Source: CAIYRG01 sp963747255
Lineage (GTDB): Bacteria > Pseudomonadota > Alphaproteobacteria > Micropepsales > Micropepsaceae
Assembly (NCBI GenBank): GCA_963747255.1
Contig: CAVVEG010000002.1
Coordinates: 268,759-332,758, forward strand
Direction of reading: 5' to 3'
DNA length: 64,000 nucleotides
Of this stretch, positions 27,897-36,633 are shown piece by piece. The stretch's first letter is position 1; each line of letters starts with the position of its first letter. The position numbers and the translations under genes were made by a program. The notes below the pieces were generated by a model. It ran no database searches, was not told where the DNA came from, and saw only the letters and a program-made list of their open reading frames with translations.

Positions 27897-28050
27897 TCAG
27901 CCGAAACCAAAACGTCTGCAATCCTCACCGTTAGCCGGTTCGAAATGTCGGGTGTTGAATGTCACGATGCAATTCGCCCCGCCATTGATCGCCGTTTCCA
28001 GAACCATTTCGTGCAGATAGCCGAGGATCATCCGCTCCGTCCAATATGGC
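27897..28050 (-). pseudogene. C-terminal fragment of a PIN-domain toxin
   Basis: About 50 codons reading MILGYLHEMVLETAINGG-ANCIVTFNTRHF, which matches the end of PIN-domain ribonuclease toxins (the ADxIVTFNxxDF region). The N-terminal two thirds of the domain, with the other acidic residues, is missing, and no antitoxin was found. The fragment joins a decayed SNF2 helicase end at about 28030-28050. Confidence 0.6.
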
Positions 28051-28460
28051 GTCTGATGGTTGCGATCTTCCGCGCCGCAGAAGGGTCCAACCCCTCGGTT
28101 GCGCTGAGCAGTCTCGAACCAGCTCCGGCTTCCTCCGCACACCGGCGTATCTCATCAACCAGATCGGTTCCACGGCGCTCAGCTTCCTCAGGCGCGACGA
28201 TTGCTTGAGCTTGAGCAAAAAGCTCTTCGAATGGAGCACCGCCTTCCTCAGAGTCGAGCACGTCGCCGAGCTTGTCGACGCCGAACTCTTCAAGAATCCT
28301 CGCCAGCTTTTCTTCCAAAACATCCCGCACGCGAAGCTCGACAGTCCCCTGCGAGCGCGAAGTTTACCGCCCGCACGATACGCTTCTGCCCGATACGATC
28401 GACTCGGCCGATCCGCTGCTCGATCTTCATCGGGTTTCCACCTACCCTCATTCCGAAAAT
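28028..28460 (-). pseudogene. C-terminal fragment of an SNF2-type helicase
   Basis: The upper part (about 28450-28370) encodes NPMKIEQRIGRVDRIGQK, the SNF2 helicase motif VI, followed by RAVNFAL. Another frame then continues with TVELRVRDVLEEKLARILEEF, FGVDKLGDVLDSEEGG and the rest of a helicase C-terminus. Deleting one G from a GGGG run (GCAGGGGACT) joins the two. All of the helicase core before motif VI is missing, so this is a relic. It may come from a lost restriction, defence or repair locus. Confidence 0.65.
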
Positions 28461-28538
28461 CCCACGGCGTCGAGTTTGAGTCTGCAACCCACGGGCGTAA
28501 TCGCCTCATATCGAAGGGGAGACGATACATCTGCTTCT

Positions 28539-29003
28539 CTAATCCGATAGCGGCAATTCCGTCGTCCGTTTCATTTCCTCCATCGCGAATGCAGCGCTGA
28601 CATCCATCAGCTTGGCGATCCGAATTAGCGACTTGTACACACGGTCATAGGCCGCGATATCCGCGACCTGTAGTTTTAGCAGGTAATCGACTTCGCCCGC
28701 CATCCGGTAAAATTCAACCACTTCGGGAATTCGACGAACTCCGGCAGAGAATGTTTCCAGCCATTTCTCCGTATGCTCCGCCGCGCGCACGCTTACAAAG
28801 ACAGTGACGCCTACTCCGAGTTTTGCTGGATCGAGCAGTGCAACTCGTTTGTGAATGACGCCTTGCTTCTCAAGCAGTTTGATGCGCCGCCAGCAGGCGT
28901 TCTGTGAGAGATGAACCGAATCAGCGATCTCCGAAACTGGGCGAGTAGCATCCTTCTGCAATAACCGCAGGATCTTTATGTCGATGGAATCGAGCTCCGG
29001 CAT
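28539..29003 (-). CDS. Lrp/AsnC-family transcriptional regulator
   Basis: A 154-residue protein from the ATG at 29003, chosen because GGGAG lies 8 bases upstream and the Lrp pattern starts directly (LDSIDIKILRLLQKDATRPVSE). Residues 1-60 are the winged helix-turn-helix (VHLSQNACWRRIKLLEKQGVI) and residues 65-150 the RAM ligand-binding domain (VFVSVRAAEHTEKWL, VEFYRMAGEVDYLLKLQVAD). It should bind DNA as an oligomer and sense an amino acid. It is divergent from the DUF6356 gene, the most likely local target. Confidence 0.94.
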   Translation of the reverse strand: MPELDSIDIKILRLLQKDATRPVSEIADSVHLSQNACWRRIKLLEKQGVIHKRVALLDPAKLGVGVTVFVSVRAAEHTEKWLETFSAGVRRIPEVVEFYRMAGEVDYLLKLQVADIAAYDRVYKSLIRIAKLMDVSAAFAMEEMKRTTELPLSD

Positions 29004-29101
29004 GGGAAAATCTCCCAAAACAAACACCATGAACAGAATAAATTGGGAACAATTACCGTCAAGAGTTGCATAGAATTCCATGAAGTGGTCAGGGAGCTTC
29101 C

Positions 29102-29413
29102 ATGCTGCAGGATTGGTTTGTTAAGCATCCCCAGTCAGTCGGGGAAAGCTATTTTGAACATCAACGCACGGCACTGCGTTTTTCCCTGGTCCTGTTCCGG
29201 GCTGCGCTCGCGTGTTTTGTGCATGCCATTGTACCAGCACTTTTCCAACGCACCGCAAGCCGCTGCGTAGCCGAGCTGCACGATTGCATGATGCGCCGCA
29301 CCGCTCCCGCTGCGCATTTGCTGCCAGCGGCCTGTTTACAGTCAAGCGAACGGAAAGCAATTACTCAAGAGAACTTCCCTGAGCAGCTGGAAGCCGTGGG
29401 GCATGGGAATTGA
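29102..29413 (+). CDS. DUF6356 family protein
   Basis: A 103-residue protein with AGGGAG just before its ATG. It has the family pattern HPQSVGESYFEHQRTALRFSL, a hydrophobic stretch (VLFRAALACFVHAIVPALF) and ELHDCMMRR. Proteins of this family are short, have a membrane-like segment and no known function. The TGA stop overlaps the TTG start of the next gene (TTGA), so the two are translationally coupled. The C-terminal 35 residues are longer than usual. Confidence 0.8.
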   Translation: MLQDWFVKHPQSVGESYFEHQRTALRFSLVLFRAALACFVHAIVPALFQRTASRCVAELHDCMMRRTAPAAHLLPAACLQSSERKAITQENFPEQLEAVGHGN

Positions 29414-29598
29414 CCGTGCAGAACCTGAGTAAGTGGTCTGAGCTTCGCAAAGAGGCCCAAGCATTGCGCGACGCTGCCGAGATAACCGAAAGCGAAATTA
29501 CCCGCGCAACCCTGCTCAAATTGGCCGAGGAATTTGACCGGATGGCCGCGAATCCGGTGGTGAATTACCCGAAGGAATTGCCCCGGTACATCAAGTAA
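29410..29598 (+). CDS. Small helical protein, 62 residues
   Basis: The TTG start at 29410 overlaps the stop of the DUF6356 gene by 4 bp, which supports this start; a GTG at 29416 is the alternative. The product shows the two-helix pattern WSELRKEAQALRDAA... and RATLLKLAEEFDRMAAN, matching the small helical proteins at 12436, 12866 and 30676. No known function; cytoplasmic. Confidence 0.7.
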   Translation: MTVQNLSKWSELRKEAQALRDAAEITESEITRATLLKLAEEFDRMAANPVVNYPKELPRYIK

Positions 29599-29640
29599 AT
29601 TCCACTGAGACTCGCGGCACCGGCTGTAAAATCGCTTGCA

Positions 29641-29685
29641 ATTATTGGACGCGAAAAGAGGGTTGCGGTTGGACGCGATTTGACA
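29641..29685. repeat. Solo IS end, copy A (45 bp)
   Basis: This 45-bp sequence differs at 4 positions from 31421-31465 in the same orientation. Each holds TTGGACGCGA twice and ends in TTTGACA; read on the other strand it starts TGTCAAATCGCGTCC, like the ends of IS21-type elements, which begin TGT and carry internal repeats. Copy A abuts an IS256 transposase remnant exactly after TTTGACA. Confidence 0.65.
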
Positions 29686-29885
29686 GACCTGCATTGTGCA
29701 TCTGATCCGGAATAGCCTTTCCTTCGTCACCTGGAAGGACCGCAAGACGATCCTGCCGTCGATCAAGGCTATTTATCGTGCCGAGAACGCAGACGCGCCC
29801 CCCAGCGGCTCGAGGAGTTCGAAGCCGAATGGGGCAAGCGTTATCCGGCGAGCGGTCAGGCCTGGCGACGAAGCTGCCGTCCAAT
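29686..29885 (+). pseudogene. IS256-family transposase fragment
   Basis: The codons read TCIVHLIRNSLSFVTWKDRK... KAIYRAENADA, a conserved block of IS256 transposases, and then in another frame RLEEFEAEWGKRYPASGQAWRR, the next block. Both termini are missing. The fragment is cut off on the left by the solo IS end and fades on the right. A C-run (GCGCCCCCCAG) lies at the frame change. Confidence 0.75.
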
Positions 29886-30089
29886 GTGGTCGGGTGTACC
29901 TGATGATCGGACGCGATCACAAACCCGGCGCCATGGGCGCGCATCCTCGAAATCAAACCGCACAGGCCAGAAGACAATTCCGATGAAGCAGAGTTCGCCG
30001 ATGCTGTCTAACCGGGTTCGGCGGGTCGCTCCGCGACGACGCCTGCTCCGACCCATTAGTTTCTTGAACTCGCAGACACTCGATTTCCA

Positions 30090-30584
30090 ATGGGAACCGC
30101 ACGCCTTCAGGCCATCGTTCTCTTCTCGATGGTCGTGTTTTCGGCCACTACGCCCTCTGCACTTGCACAGTCAGATGGAGAGTCAGCATCTTGGAAGGCT
30201 GTCATGGACGCAGCGAACGCTGACGACGTCCGCGCTTTTTTGGTGAGATTCCCGAATGGAGAGTTCGCTAACGAAGCACGCCGAAAGTACAGCTTGCTGG
30301 CCCACGACAAGCTTCCGCCGCGCGTGCAGCACGTGGAGCTGCATTATCCGCTGAATGCCAGAGGCCTGACATTTCGGGCGCTCCGCTCCGTGATTCTCGA
30401 TGCGGTCGTAAGCCCCGGTGGCAAGGCGGATAACATTACTTTCACGAGGCGGCGCGGCGTGGACGCTATGGATGAGGCAGCGATAAGCGCGGCGCGGAAG
30501 GCAACCTATCTACCTGCCGTGGACAACGGTACAGCCGTGCAACAGCACTTAACGGACCCCGGAGCGACCGTGATAAAGCTGTGA
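30090..30584 (+). CDS. Exported protein with a TonB-type C-terminal domain
   Basis: A 164-residue protein with a signal peptide (to about residue 27, SALAQ). The C-terminal 80 residues follow the TonB C-terminal pattern: a strand (RSVILDAVVSPGGKADNITF), a helix with MDEAAISAARKATYLPAV and a final short strand after DNGTAV. It lacks the N-terminal membrane anchor and Pro-rich spacer of a true TonB, so it is probably a periplasmic protein using the same fold. It sits in a zone of IS scars. Confidence 0.7.
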   Translation: MGTARLQAIVLFSMVVFSATTPSALAQSDGESASWKAVMDAANADDVRAFLVRFPNGEFANEARRKYSLLAHDKLPPRVQHVELHYPLNARGLTFRALRSVILDAVVSPGGKADNITFTRRRGVDAMDEAAISAARKATYLPAVDNGTAVQQHLTDPGATVIKL

Positions 30585-30675
30585 CATCGCAGCATGGTCC
30601 GCCCCGAGGGCCATAAACGTGAGCGCTTCGGATATAGCTTGGGGTTGGTAATGGCGGGAACCCCATCCGACGCGC

Positions 30676-30849
30676 ATGACACTCCACGAATCCCTCATTC
30701 GGTTCAGAAATCGCGCTCAGCAATTGCGTAATTTTGCCCACGCGATCAAAGACGATGGCTATCTCGAATCGGCCGAAGAATTTGAGCACCTGGCGGTGGT
30801 GCTTGTCTCTCGGGGTTATTCAAAAGCGCGAAACGCGTACTGCGGCTGA
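30676..30849 (+). CDS. Small helical protein, 57 residues
   Basis: MTLHESLIRFRNRAQQLRNFA followed by YLESAEEFEHLAVVLVS: the same two-helix layout as the products at 12436, 12866 and 29410, with an Asp-Asp-Gly turn. The ribosome binding site is weak. Function unknown. Confidence 0.5.
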   Translation: MTLHESLIRFRNRAQQLRNFAHAIKDDGYLESAEEFEHLAVVLVSRGYSKARNAYCG

Positions 30850-30892
30850 AAGCAAACGGTCCCGCCCCGGCGTGGCTCTCTTGAGTGGTGCC

Positions 30893-31261
30893 ATGTTGAT
30901 CAACGAGCTGCGTGTCTCCTGCCTGGAGCTGTTAGGTTTGGTTGAATGGGCGCAGCTCACGCCTTCGCAACGGCAGCTGGCGTCTCACCTTTTGATAAGC
31001 GAAATGCTGCCGAGAACATTGGCCTGGTGGAGACTCTCGACACCGCAGCAGCGGCGATTACTGGATCAAGTCGATCAGTTGATATCGGACCTCAGGCGTA
31101 AGCTTCCGCCAAAGAAAGGACTCAGCATTGAAGCCAACGCATCCTGCCCCCGTGTGCCGCCGCGTTTGGGCAGGTCCGCCGACATGAGATTAAGTGCTGT
31201 CGGTGGCATCTTGCCCGCGTACAGCCCGAAGACCGCCCAGCGGCCGGCGCCGCCCGCCTGA
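30893..31261 (+). CDS. Hypothetical protein, uncertain
   Basis: From the ATG at 30893 the frame is open for 122 codons. The first 75 residues look protein-like (MLINELRVSCLELLGLVEW, then LLDQVDQLISDLRRKLPP), the rest is Arg/Pro-rich and could be read-through of non-coding DNA near IS scars. No family was recognised and no good ribosome binding site is seen. Confidence 0.3.
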   Translation: MLINELRVSCLELLGLVEWAQLTPSQRQLASHLLISEMLPRTLAWWRLSTPQQRRLLDQVDQLISDLRRKLPPKKGLSIEANASCPRVPPRLGRSADMRLSAVGGILPAYSPKTAQRPAPPA

Positions 31262-31803
31262 TCGGCGTGGCGTCTTCTGTCACTTTCGGCGTGGTGCAAT
31301 AGTCGAGGCCAATGAACATGGATACGCGCACGCATCGTCCGAGATCAGGCCTTCGTTGAGCCCGGTCCGTGGACAAGGCGATCATCGCGCCGTTTGGCAG
31401 TCAAATTGCTTGCAATATTAATTATTGGACGCGAAAACGGGGTCGCAGTTGGACGCGATTTGACACTTGGGGTACCTGCGACGCCCACAGGAATCTCCTC
31501 GCGCGGCGGTCCTTTGGCGAGTCGGGGGTCCGAATATGGCGACGAACGCATAATACAGCTCCCCCCGTTACGGGCGTGCGGCTGCCTAAGCTGGCACCGG
31601 CAATGGCGGGGTGGTAGTGAGCCAGAAGCGGACAAACATCGCCAGTATTTCTCGCGGGGTATGGCCGCTTGGCGGGCAGCGCGGACATTTGGCACTACCT
31701 GCTGGGTGCCGTGTTGTCGAATGATTCACGAGGTGCTTCGGGTAAACAAAGCTGAAGACGCGCTATGCGTAAAATTTTAGCGGGTTGCTGCATCTACACA
31801 TTA
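31262..31803. other. Intergenic scar region
   Basis: About 540 bp without a convincing gene. It holds the second solo IS end (31421-31465). The sequence on both sides gives only short frames without family resemblance; it is probably built from fragments of lost elements. Confidence 0.45.
31421..31465. repeat. Solo IS end, copy B (45 bp)
   Basis: Matches 29641-29685 at 41 of 45 positions, same orientation, ending TTTGACA. Similarity also extends to the left (AAATYGCTTGCA). No transposase gene accompanies it. Confidence 0.65.
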
Positions 31804-32505
31804 TCACCGTCCGAGTATTCCGGACCAAGCCGCAGCCACAACTTCACGAGCGTTGCAATCGATTAGATCGCCGTGCGACAGCACGACCTGCTGAAAATCC
31901 CACGCCAGAATGCGCTGAAGCGATCTCGCTGCAGCCTGACGGTCGCTCCAGCCCACGCGGTATTCCGGCGCGGGACGGGGATTATTCCACATGCGGAACA
32001 CATACTTGAACCAGAATTTCAATGCCCATCCCGTATGGGGCGTCGTGTCGGTAAAGTTCTCGATGAGGTCAACAAGGATCAACGTGCGGCTGGCGCGATG
32101 AAACATCGCGACCTCGCGCATGATGCGTGTGCCCTGCACGAGCACCTGGTCGATCTCATCGACCCAGTCCGCGGGGGCCACGTCACCAAGCAGGCCATCA
32201 GATTTCAGGGCGGGATTCCTGCTCTCAACGCCGGGGCAGATCCATGTCTTCGCCCCTGGAAACGCGACTTGCGCGGTGGCTGCGTACATGTGGTGAAAAT
32301 TTCCGGGGGCGAGGATATGGGCGACCGGACCTAGCGCCAAGATCTCTTCGGCGATCGCCGCAGTGATGTCGCATGGCGAGTGAAGGATAAGTCGGCCAGA
32401 CGCGAGGCGAACCACCGTCATTCGTGCGTCAAACCGCGTACCGGCCAATCGCATGGGATATGTGCGAAGCCATAGCTGATCTATGACATAGGGCACGAAG
32501 GGCAT
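31804..32505 (-). CDS. DUF4336 (metallo-beta-lactamase-like) protein
   Basis: A 233-residue protein from the ATG at 32505, which has GAAGGA six bases upstream; the frame is open above it but lacks a start site. The pattern is that of DUF4336: LWLRTYPMRLAGTRFDARMTVVRL, LHSPCDITAAIAEEI, HILAPGNFHHMYA, and VLSHGDLI near the C-terminus. The family has an MBL-like fold with partial metal motifs; no activity is known. Confidence 0.85.
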   Translation of the reverse strand: MPFVPYVIDQLWLRTYPMRLAGTRFDARMTVVRLASGRLILHSPCDITAAIAEEILALGPVAHILAPGNFHHMYAATAQVAFPGAKTWICPGVESRNPALKSDGLLGDVAPADWVDEIDQVLVQGTRIMREVAMFHRASRTLILVDLIENFTDTTPHTGWALKFWFKYVFRMWNNPRPAPEYRVGWSDRQAAARSLQRILAWDFQQVVLSHGDLIDCNAREVVAAAWSGILGR

Positions 32506-32615
32506 CACGGTCCTTCGGTGGATCAATTTGTAGGCATTCCGATCAGATCGAACGCAATCGTTTTGCGGCCAATCGATGCACAATACCAAGAGTTCAACAA
32601 AGTTAGAGCCCCTTC

Positions 32616-33623
32616 ATGGCGCAGAAGCTTGCCATGCTTTGGACGCCAGAGAGTGCACGTAAGGAAGCGCGCATACTGCTTGGCGGGATTGCCAAGGGCG
32701 ACAACCCGGCGGAGCAGCGCCGGTTCGACGCGAAGGCAATCACCGTCAAAGAGTTGTGCGAACGTTACCTGGGGGACGCCGATGCTGGTCTCATCCTCGG
32801 CAAGGGACGGCGCCCCAAGAAGGCGTCGACGCTCGAGGTCGACAAGAGCAGGATTCGCCGCCACATCGTCCCGCTGCTCGGAACACGCCGGGTGAAGGAT
32901 GTCACATCTGTCGACGTTACGCATTTTCTTCGCGACGTAGTCTCCGGCAGGACGAAGCTGGATGTGAAGACGAAGCCGCGCGCACGCGCAATCGTGCGGG
33001 GCGGATTAGGTACCGCATCGCGCGCGGTCGGTCTTCTCGGGGGCATTTTTACCTACGCTGTGGAGCATGGAATTATTGACAGAAACCCGGCGCATGGGGT
33101 TCGGAAAGCCGCTGACCGGGTGAAGGACCGGCGGCTCACGGAGCAGGAATATCGGCTGCTTGGAGAAATCATCGAGAAGGTTAGCGAGGACGATCGATAC
33201 GCCACCGCTGTCAATATGATCCGCGCCATCGCACTCACCGGATGTCGCCGGGGAGAAATCATCAACCTGAAATGGTCGGAGCTTGACGTCAGGAATAGTT
33301 GCCTGCGGCTCAACGACAGCAAGGAAGGTGCGTCGACCCGGCCTATTGGTTTGTCGGTCCTGGATCTTCTCGACCCACTACGCCCCGACGTCCCGGGCGA
33401 TTTTGTCTTTCCTGGGACTGAGGCTGGCAAACCGCTCGTCGGCTTTCCCAAATATTGGAAGAAAATCCTGGTAGGAACGGCCCTCGCGGATATCACACCT
33501 CATATCCTGCGCCACAGCTTTGCGAGTGTCGCCAATGATCTAGTACGTCAAGGGCTGGCGAGCGCCGGTGAGTGGAGCCGCGATCTTCAGTACGAAATAA
33601 GTGCACGAAGGCATAGACGATGA
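32616..33623 (+). pseudogene. Tyrosine-type integrase, truncated at both ends
   Basis: The frame starts inside the arm-binding region (SARKEARILLGGIAKGDNPAEQ), continues through the core-binding domain (ITVKELCERYL... RIRRHIVPLLG) and the catalytic domain with TGCRRGEI (first Arg) and HILRHSFASVAND (His-x-x-Arg). From about 33535 the match stops: the following 30 residues are unlike integrases, and the second His and the Tyr nucleophile are missing. The usual N-terminal 80 residues are absent too. This is a dead remnant of a genomic-island integrase, broken next to the IS1380-type element. Confidence 0.85.
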
Positions 33624-33806
33624 CGACCGAGAGGACGATCCAAAGAAGGAGCTTCGTTGCCGCTACTGAGGCTTGTTCCTTGGAAGGATGGTTGCCGTCG
33701 GCGTTCCGCGCCTGCCGTTCTCAGGTTCAAAAAGAACTGTCTGGCGACGGAGCAAAAGGCCGCGCTAGCAACACCATCCATAATATGCTCTTGATGGCAT
33801 CTCTAG

Positions 33807-35435
33807 CCCGTCTTATTCATCGAACCTGCGAAAATGAGCGACGGATGTAGCGCGAAGCCGCCATTCGATTCATGATTCTGGTTGCGAAGCCGATTTATTT
33901 ATCGATTGAGGAGCGCCACACCCGTCATGAGCAACGATAATGCACTTCCCTTCGATCTTCCATCGGTTTGCCGCAAGAAGTTGAGCGTTGGCTTCGATGG
34001 TGGGCAGCTTTCATCGGACGCGGGCGTTCTGTTGCTGCGCAATGTCGAGAGACGGCTCGGGATCGCCTGGCGCCTTTCAATGTGCCTGAAGGACAAGCGC
34101 GATCCGGATCTCATTTTGCATACGGTCGAAGATATGCTCCGACTACGGATGTTCGCGATTGCGTCGGGCTACGAGGACGCCGACGATTGCGATTCACTGA
34201 GATATGATCCGATCTTCAAGATGGCGGTGGGCCGGTTGCCGGAGAGTGGCGAGCCTCTGTGCTCGCAGCCGACGATGTCGCGACTGGAGAATGCGCCGTC
34301 GAAGATCGAGATCGCCCGTATGATGGCGGCCATGGTGGACCAGTTCTGCGAGAGCTACCGCCGCGCGCCAGCCTCGATCACGCTCGACATCGACGACACT
34401 TTTGATGCGGTGCACGGCCATCAGCAATTGTCGCTGTTCAACGCCCATTACGACGAGCGCTGCTTCCTGCCGATCCACATCTATGAAGGAACCACCGGCA
34501 AGCCTGTGGCGGTGATCCTGCGCCAGGGCAAGACGCCCGCCGGGGTGGAGGTGCGCACCATCCTCAAGCACGTGATCGGGCGCATCCGCGGTCACTGGGC
34601 CAAGGTCAAAATTCTGGTGCGCGGCGACAGCCATTATGGCCGGATCGAAGCGATGGAATGGTGCGAACAGCAAGGCGTCGACTACATTTTTGGCTTTGGC
34701 GGTAACGCGGTACTCAAAGCCATGACCGGGGAAGCCGCCGATGTGCTGTGCGTCGAGCGTGCCACAAGTACCGCGGCAAAGCTGCGCACCTTTGTCATGC
34801 TGAGTTACGGCGCCAAGAGCTGGAATAGGGAGCGCCGCATCGCCGCGCGCATCGAAGCCACGCAGAAGGGTCTCGACATCCGCTACGTCGTCACCTCGCT
34901 CAAGGGCACGGCAAAGCATCTCTACGAGACCGTCTACTGCGGCCGCGGCCAGGCCGAGAACTTCATCAAGTGGCACAAGGCTCAGCTCGCCTCGGACCGC
35001 ACCTCATGTCGAGATCCAAAGGCCAATCAGTTCCGGCTGATCCTGCATACGGCCGCCTATTGGCTCATGCTCACCATGCGCAATGCGATCGCGAAGCGTT
35101 CGCTGCTCTCGGTCGCCGAGTTCGCGACGCTGCGCCTTCGTCTGATCAAGATCGCCGCTCGCGTGATCGAGGGTACGGCCCGCATCCGTGTCTTCCTGCC
35201 CACCGCATGTCCTGATCGCACAATCTTCCGCCAGCTTGCCGGGCGGCTCTGCGCAGCCGGACCTTGAGCAACGCGGCGTTGTCGCCGCATCGAACCCTTC
35301 GTCGAAACCACAAACCAGAAAAATAGAATCGCAGATCGACGCGTCCACAGCATCCGACGCGATCGCAGCGCCGCGCCGCGCGTCAAAAATCACGCCCAGG
35401 CGATCAACTATGACATTTTTGATGAATAAGACGGG
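33807..35435 (+). mobile_element. IS1380-family insertion sequence, 1629 bp
   Basis: The ends CCCGTCTTATTCATC (33807-33821) and GATGAATAAGACGGG (35421-35435) are perfect inverted repeats, flanked by CTAG on both sides (33803-33806 and 35436-35439). CTAG can be a 4-bp target duplication; being a palindrome it could also be part of the repeat. It holds one intact transposase gene. Confidence 0.88.
33927..35267 (+). CDS. IS1380-family transposase
   Basis: A 446-residue DDE transposase from the ATG at 33927; a TTG-started longer frame exists upstream. It begins with the family pattern LSVGFDGGQLSSDAGVLLLRNVERRLG, then SQPTMSRLEN, the first acidic site ITLDIDDTFDAVHG, LVRGDSHYGRIEAMEWCEQ and YCGRGQAENFIKWHK (Glu). 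All conserved blocks are present and the frame is unbroken, so the element could be active. Confidence 0.93.
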   Translation: MSNDNALPFDLPSVCRKKLSVGFDGGQLSSDAGVLLLRNVERRLGIAWRLSMCLKDKRDPDLILHTVEDMLRLRMFAIASGYEDADDCDSLRYDPIFKMAVGRLPESGEPLCSQPTMSRLENAPSKIEIARMMAAMVDQFCESYRRAPASITLDIDDTFDAVHGHQQLSLFNAHYDERCFLPIHIYEGTTGKPVAVILRQGKTPAGVEVRTILKHVIGRIRGHWAKVKILVRGDSHYGRIEAMEWCEQQGVDYIFGFGGNAVLKAMTGEAADVLCVERATSTAAKLRTFVMLSYGAKSWNRERRIAARIEATQKGLDIRYVVTSLKGTAKHLYETVYCGRGQAENFIKWHKAQLASDRTSCRDPKANQFRLILHTAAYWLMLTMRNAIAKRSLLSVAEFATLRLRLIKIAARVIEGTARIRVFLPTACPDRTIFRQLAGRLCAAGP

Positions 35436-35610
35436 CTAGGATCTGTGCGCAGACATGAACCTGAAATCCATGAGCTCGCCATAAGAGAGCGTTATTCTGA
35501 ATCGCAGTCCGACGGCTATGACCCGCCGCTTCAGTTGGTCACAAGTGACTTGCTTGTTGTACCCGATCTGAGGATAAGGTTTCAGTGGCAAGAGAGCCGA
35601 AAGTGTTTTG

Positions 35611-36579
35611 ATGAAACAATTGACGCGAGCCGTAGCACTCGGGCTGTTCGCATTTGCCGTATCCGGAATGGCGAAGGCTCAGGGGACGATTGCCGATTGT
35701 CCCAGCACTTTGGTCCGCGGGATACCGGCCCCATCATCCGACGCACTGGAGGGTAGCGCCTTTGCACGCCGGGTCGCGGCAATAAGCGGCACGGAGCGGG
35801 ATGCGATACTCGGACCCATGCTCTTGGCCGGCGATATTCCACGGTTCCTGCGCCGTTTGAGGCCGGTTACCCTGCGGGCAAAGTCCGGAAGCGGCGAGAA
35901 GGACGTCTCGGTGACGGTCTGTGTCATGCCCGATTACCTGGCGATCGGATCCGATGAAGATTTTGTGCGTGTGCCAATGGGGCTGCGGACTGCGGTTGCC
36001 GTAGCGACGCGGTTCGGCTTCGTGCTTCCGACGACGAAAATTGTCGACGCGATCTATTCCGAAGCGGATGTCCGCGTCCGGCCGGAGCCGTTGCCGGCGG
36101 GACCCGAAATGCGGTCCACGGAATATTTCGTCCGCCACGACCTTCTGGTGCGGCAGGAAAGCCTCATCGAAGGCGTAATGCCCGGAATGCTCGTCGCCGG
36201 TCAAAAGAAGGATCTCGTCATCACCAATCGGTTGAGGATAAATCCTGGGCGCGTCGCGATTTATGGATGGCACCTCGAAGAGCACAGGCCCATCCAATCG
36301 CTCAGTACCTTCCATGGCGAGAATTATGCGGATTATAGTCACGGCGTCAGACTTGTCAGCGCCATTGCCTATGTTGGCGCGGAGCAGCGCTCGCTACTTG
36401 ATGTCCTGCAGGACCCACGCCTTGCGACGATCGTCAGTTCGGAGGGGCCAATCCCAAATGTCAGTGGGCTGATCGCTTCGCTGTCTTCCGACAAGCGCGA
36501 TGCCGAGGGATTGAGTGCGGATACTGCAGCCAATCACACCCGCGAACCGAGTACGTCCCGCGTTGCCGCGCCCCGGTAA
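35611..36579 (+). CDS. Secreted protein of unknown function
   Basis: A 322-residue protein with a signal peptide (MKQLTRAVALGLFAFAVSGMAKAQ); the ATG at 35611 is used rather than the TTG three bases before. Blocks such as FLRRLRPVT, VCVMPDYLAIGSDEDFVRVPM, YGWHLEEHRPIQSLS and NYADYSHGVRLVS recur in an uncharacterised family of exported bacterial proteins of similar size. No catalytic motif could be assigned. It is convergent with the FGE-like gene. Confidence 0.8.
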   Translation: MKQLTRAVALGLFAFAVSGMAKAQGTIADCPSTLVRGIPAPSSDALEGSAFARRVAAISGTERDAILGPMLLAGDIPRFLRRLRPVTLRAKSGSGEKDVSVTVCVMPDYLAIGSDEDFVRVPMGLRTAVAVATRFGFVLPTTKIVDAIYSEADVRVRPEPLPAGPEMRSTEYFVRHDLLVRQESLIEGVMPGMLVAGQKKDLVITNRLRINPGRVAIYGWHLEEHRPIQSLSTFHGENYADYSHGVRLVSAIAYVGAEQRSLLDVLQDPRLATIVSSEGPIPNVSGLIASLSSDKRDAEGLSADTAANHTREPSTSRVAAPR

Positions 36580-36633
36580 TCGGAAGTAATCGCGTCGTTC
36601 GGAAGCGCAAAATGCAGGGCCGTTCAAGGGCCG

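Noticed and set aside
27897..28460. Intact toxin or defence system (PIN toxin, SNF2-type defence helicase)
   Set aside because: Only the C-terminal parts remain, no partner genes are present, and the frames are broken.
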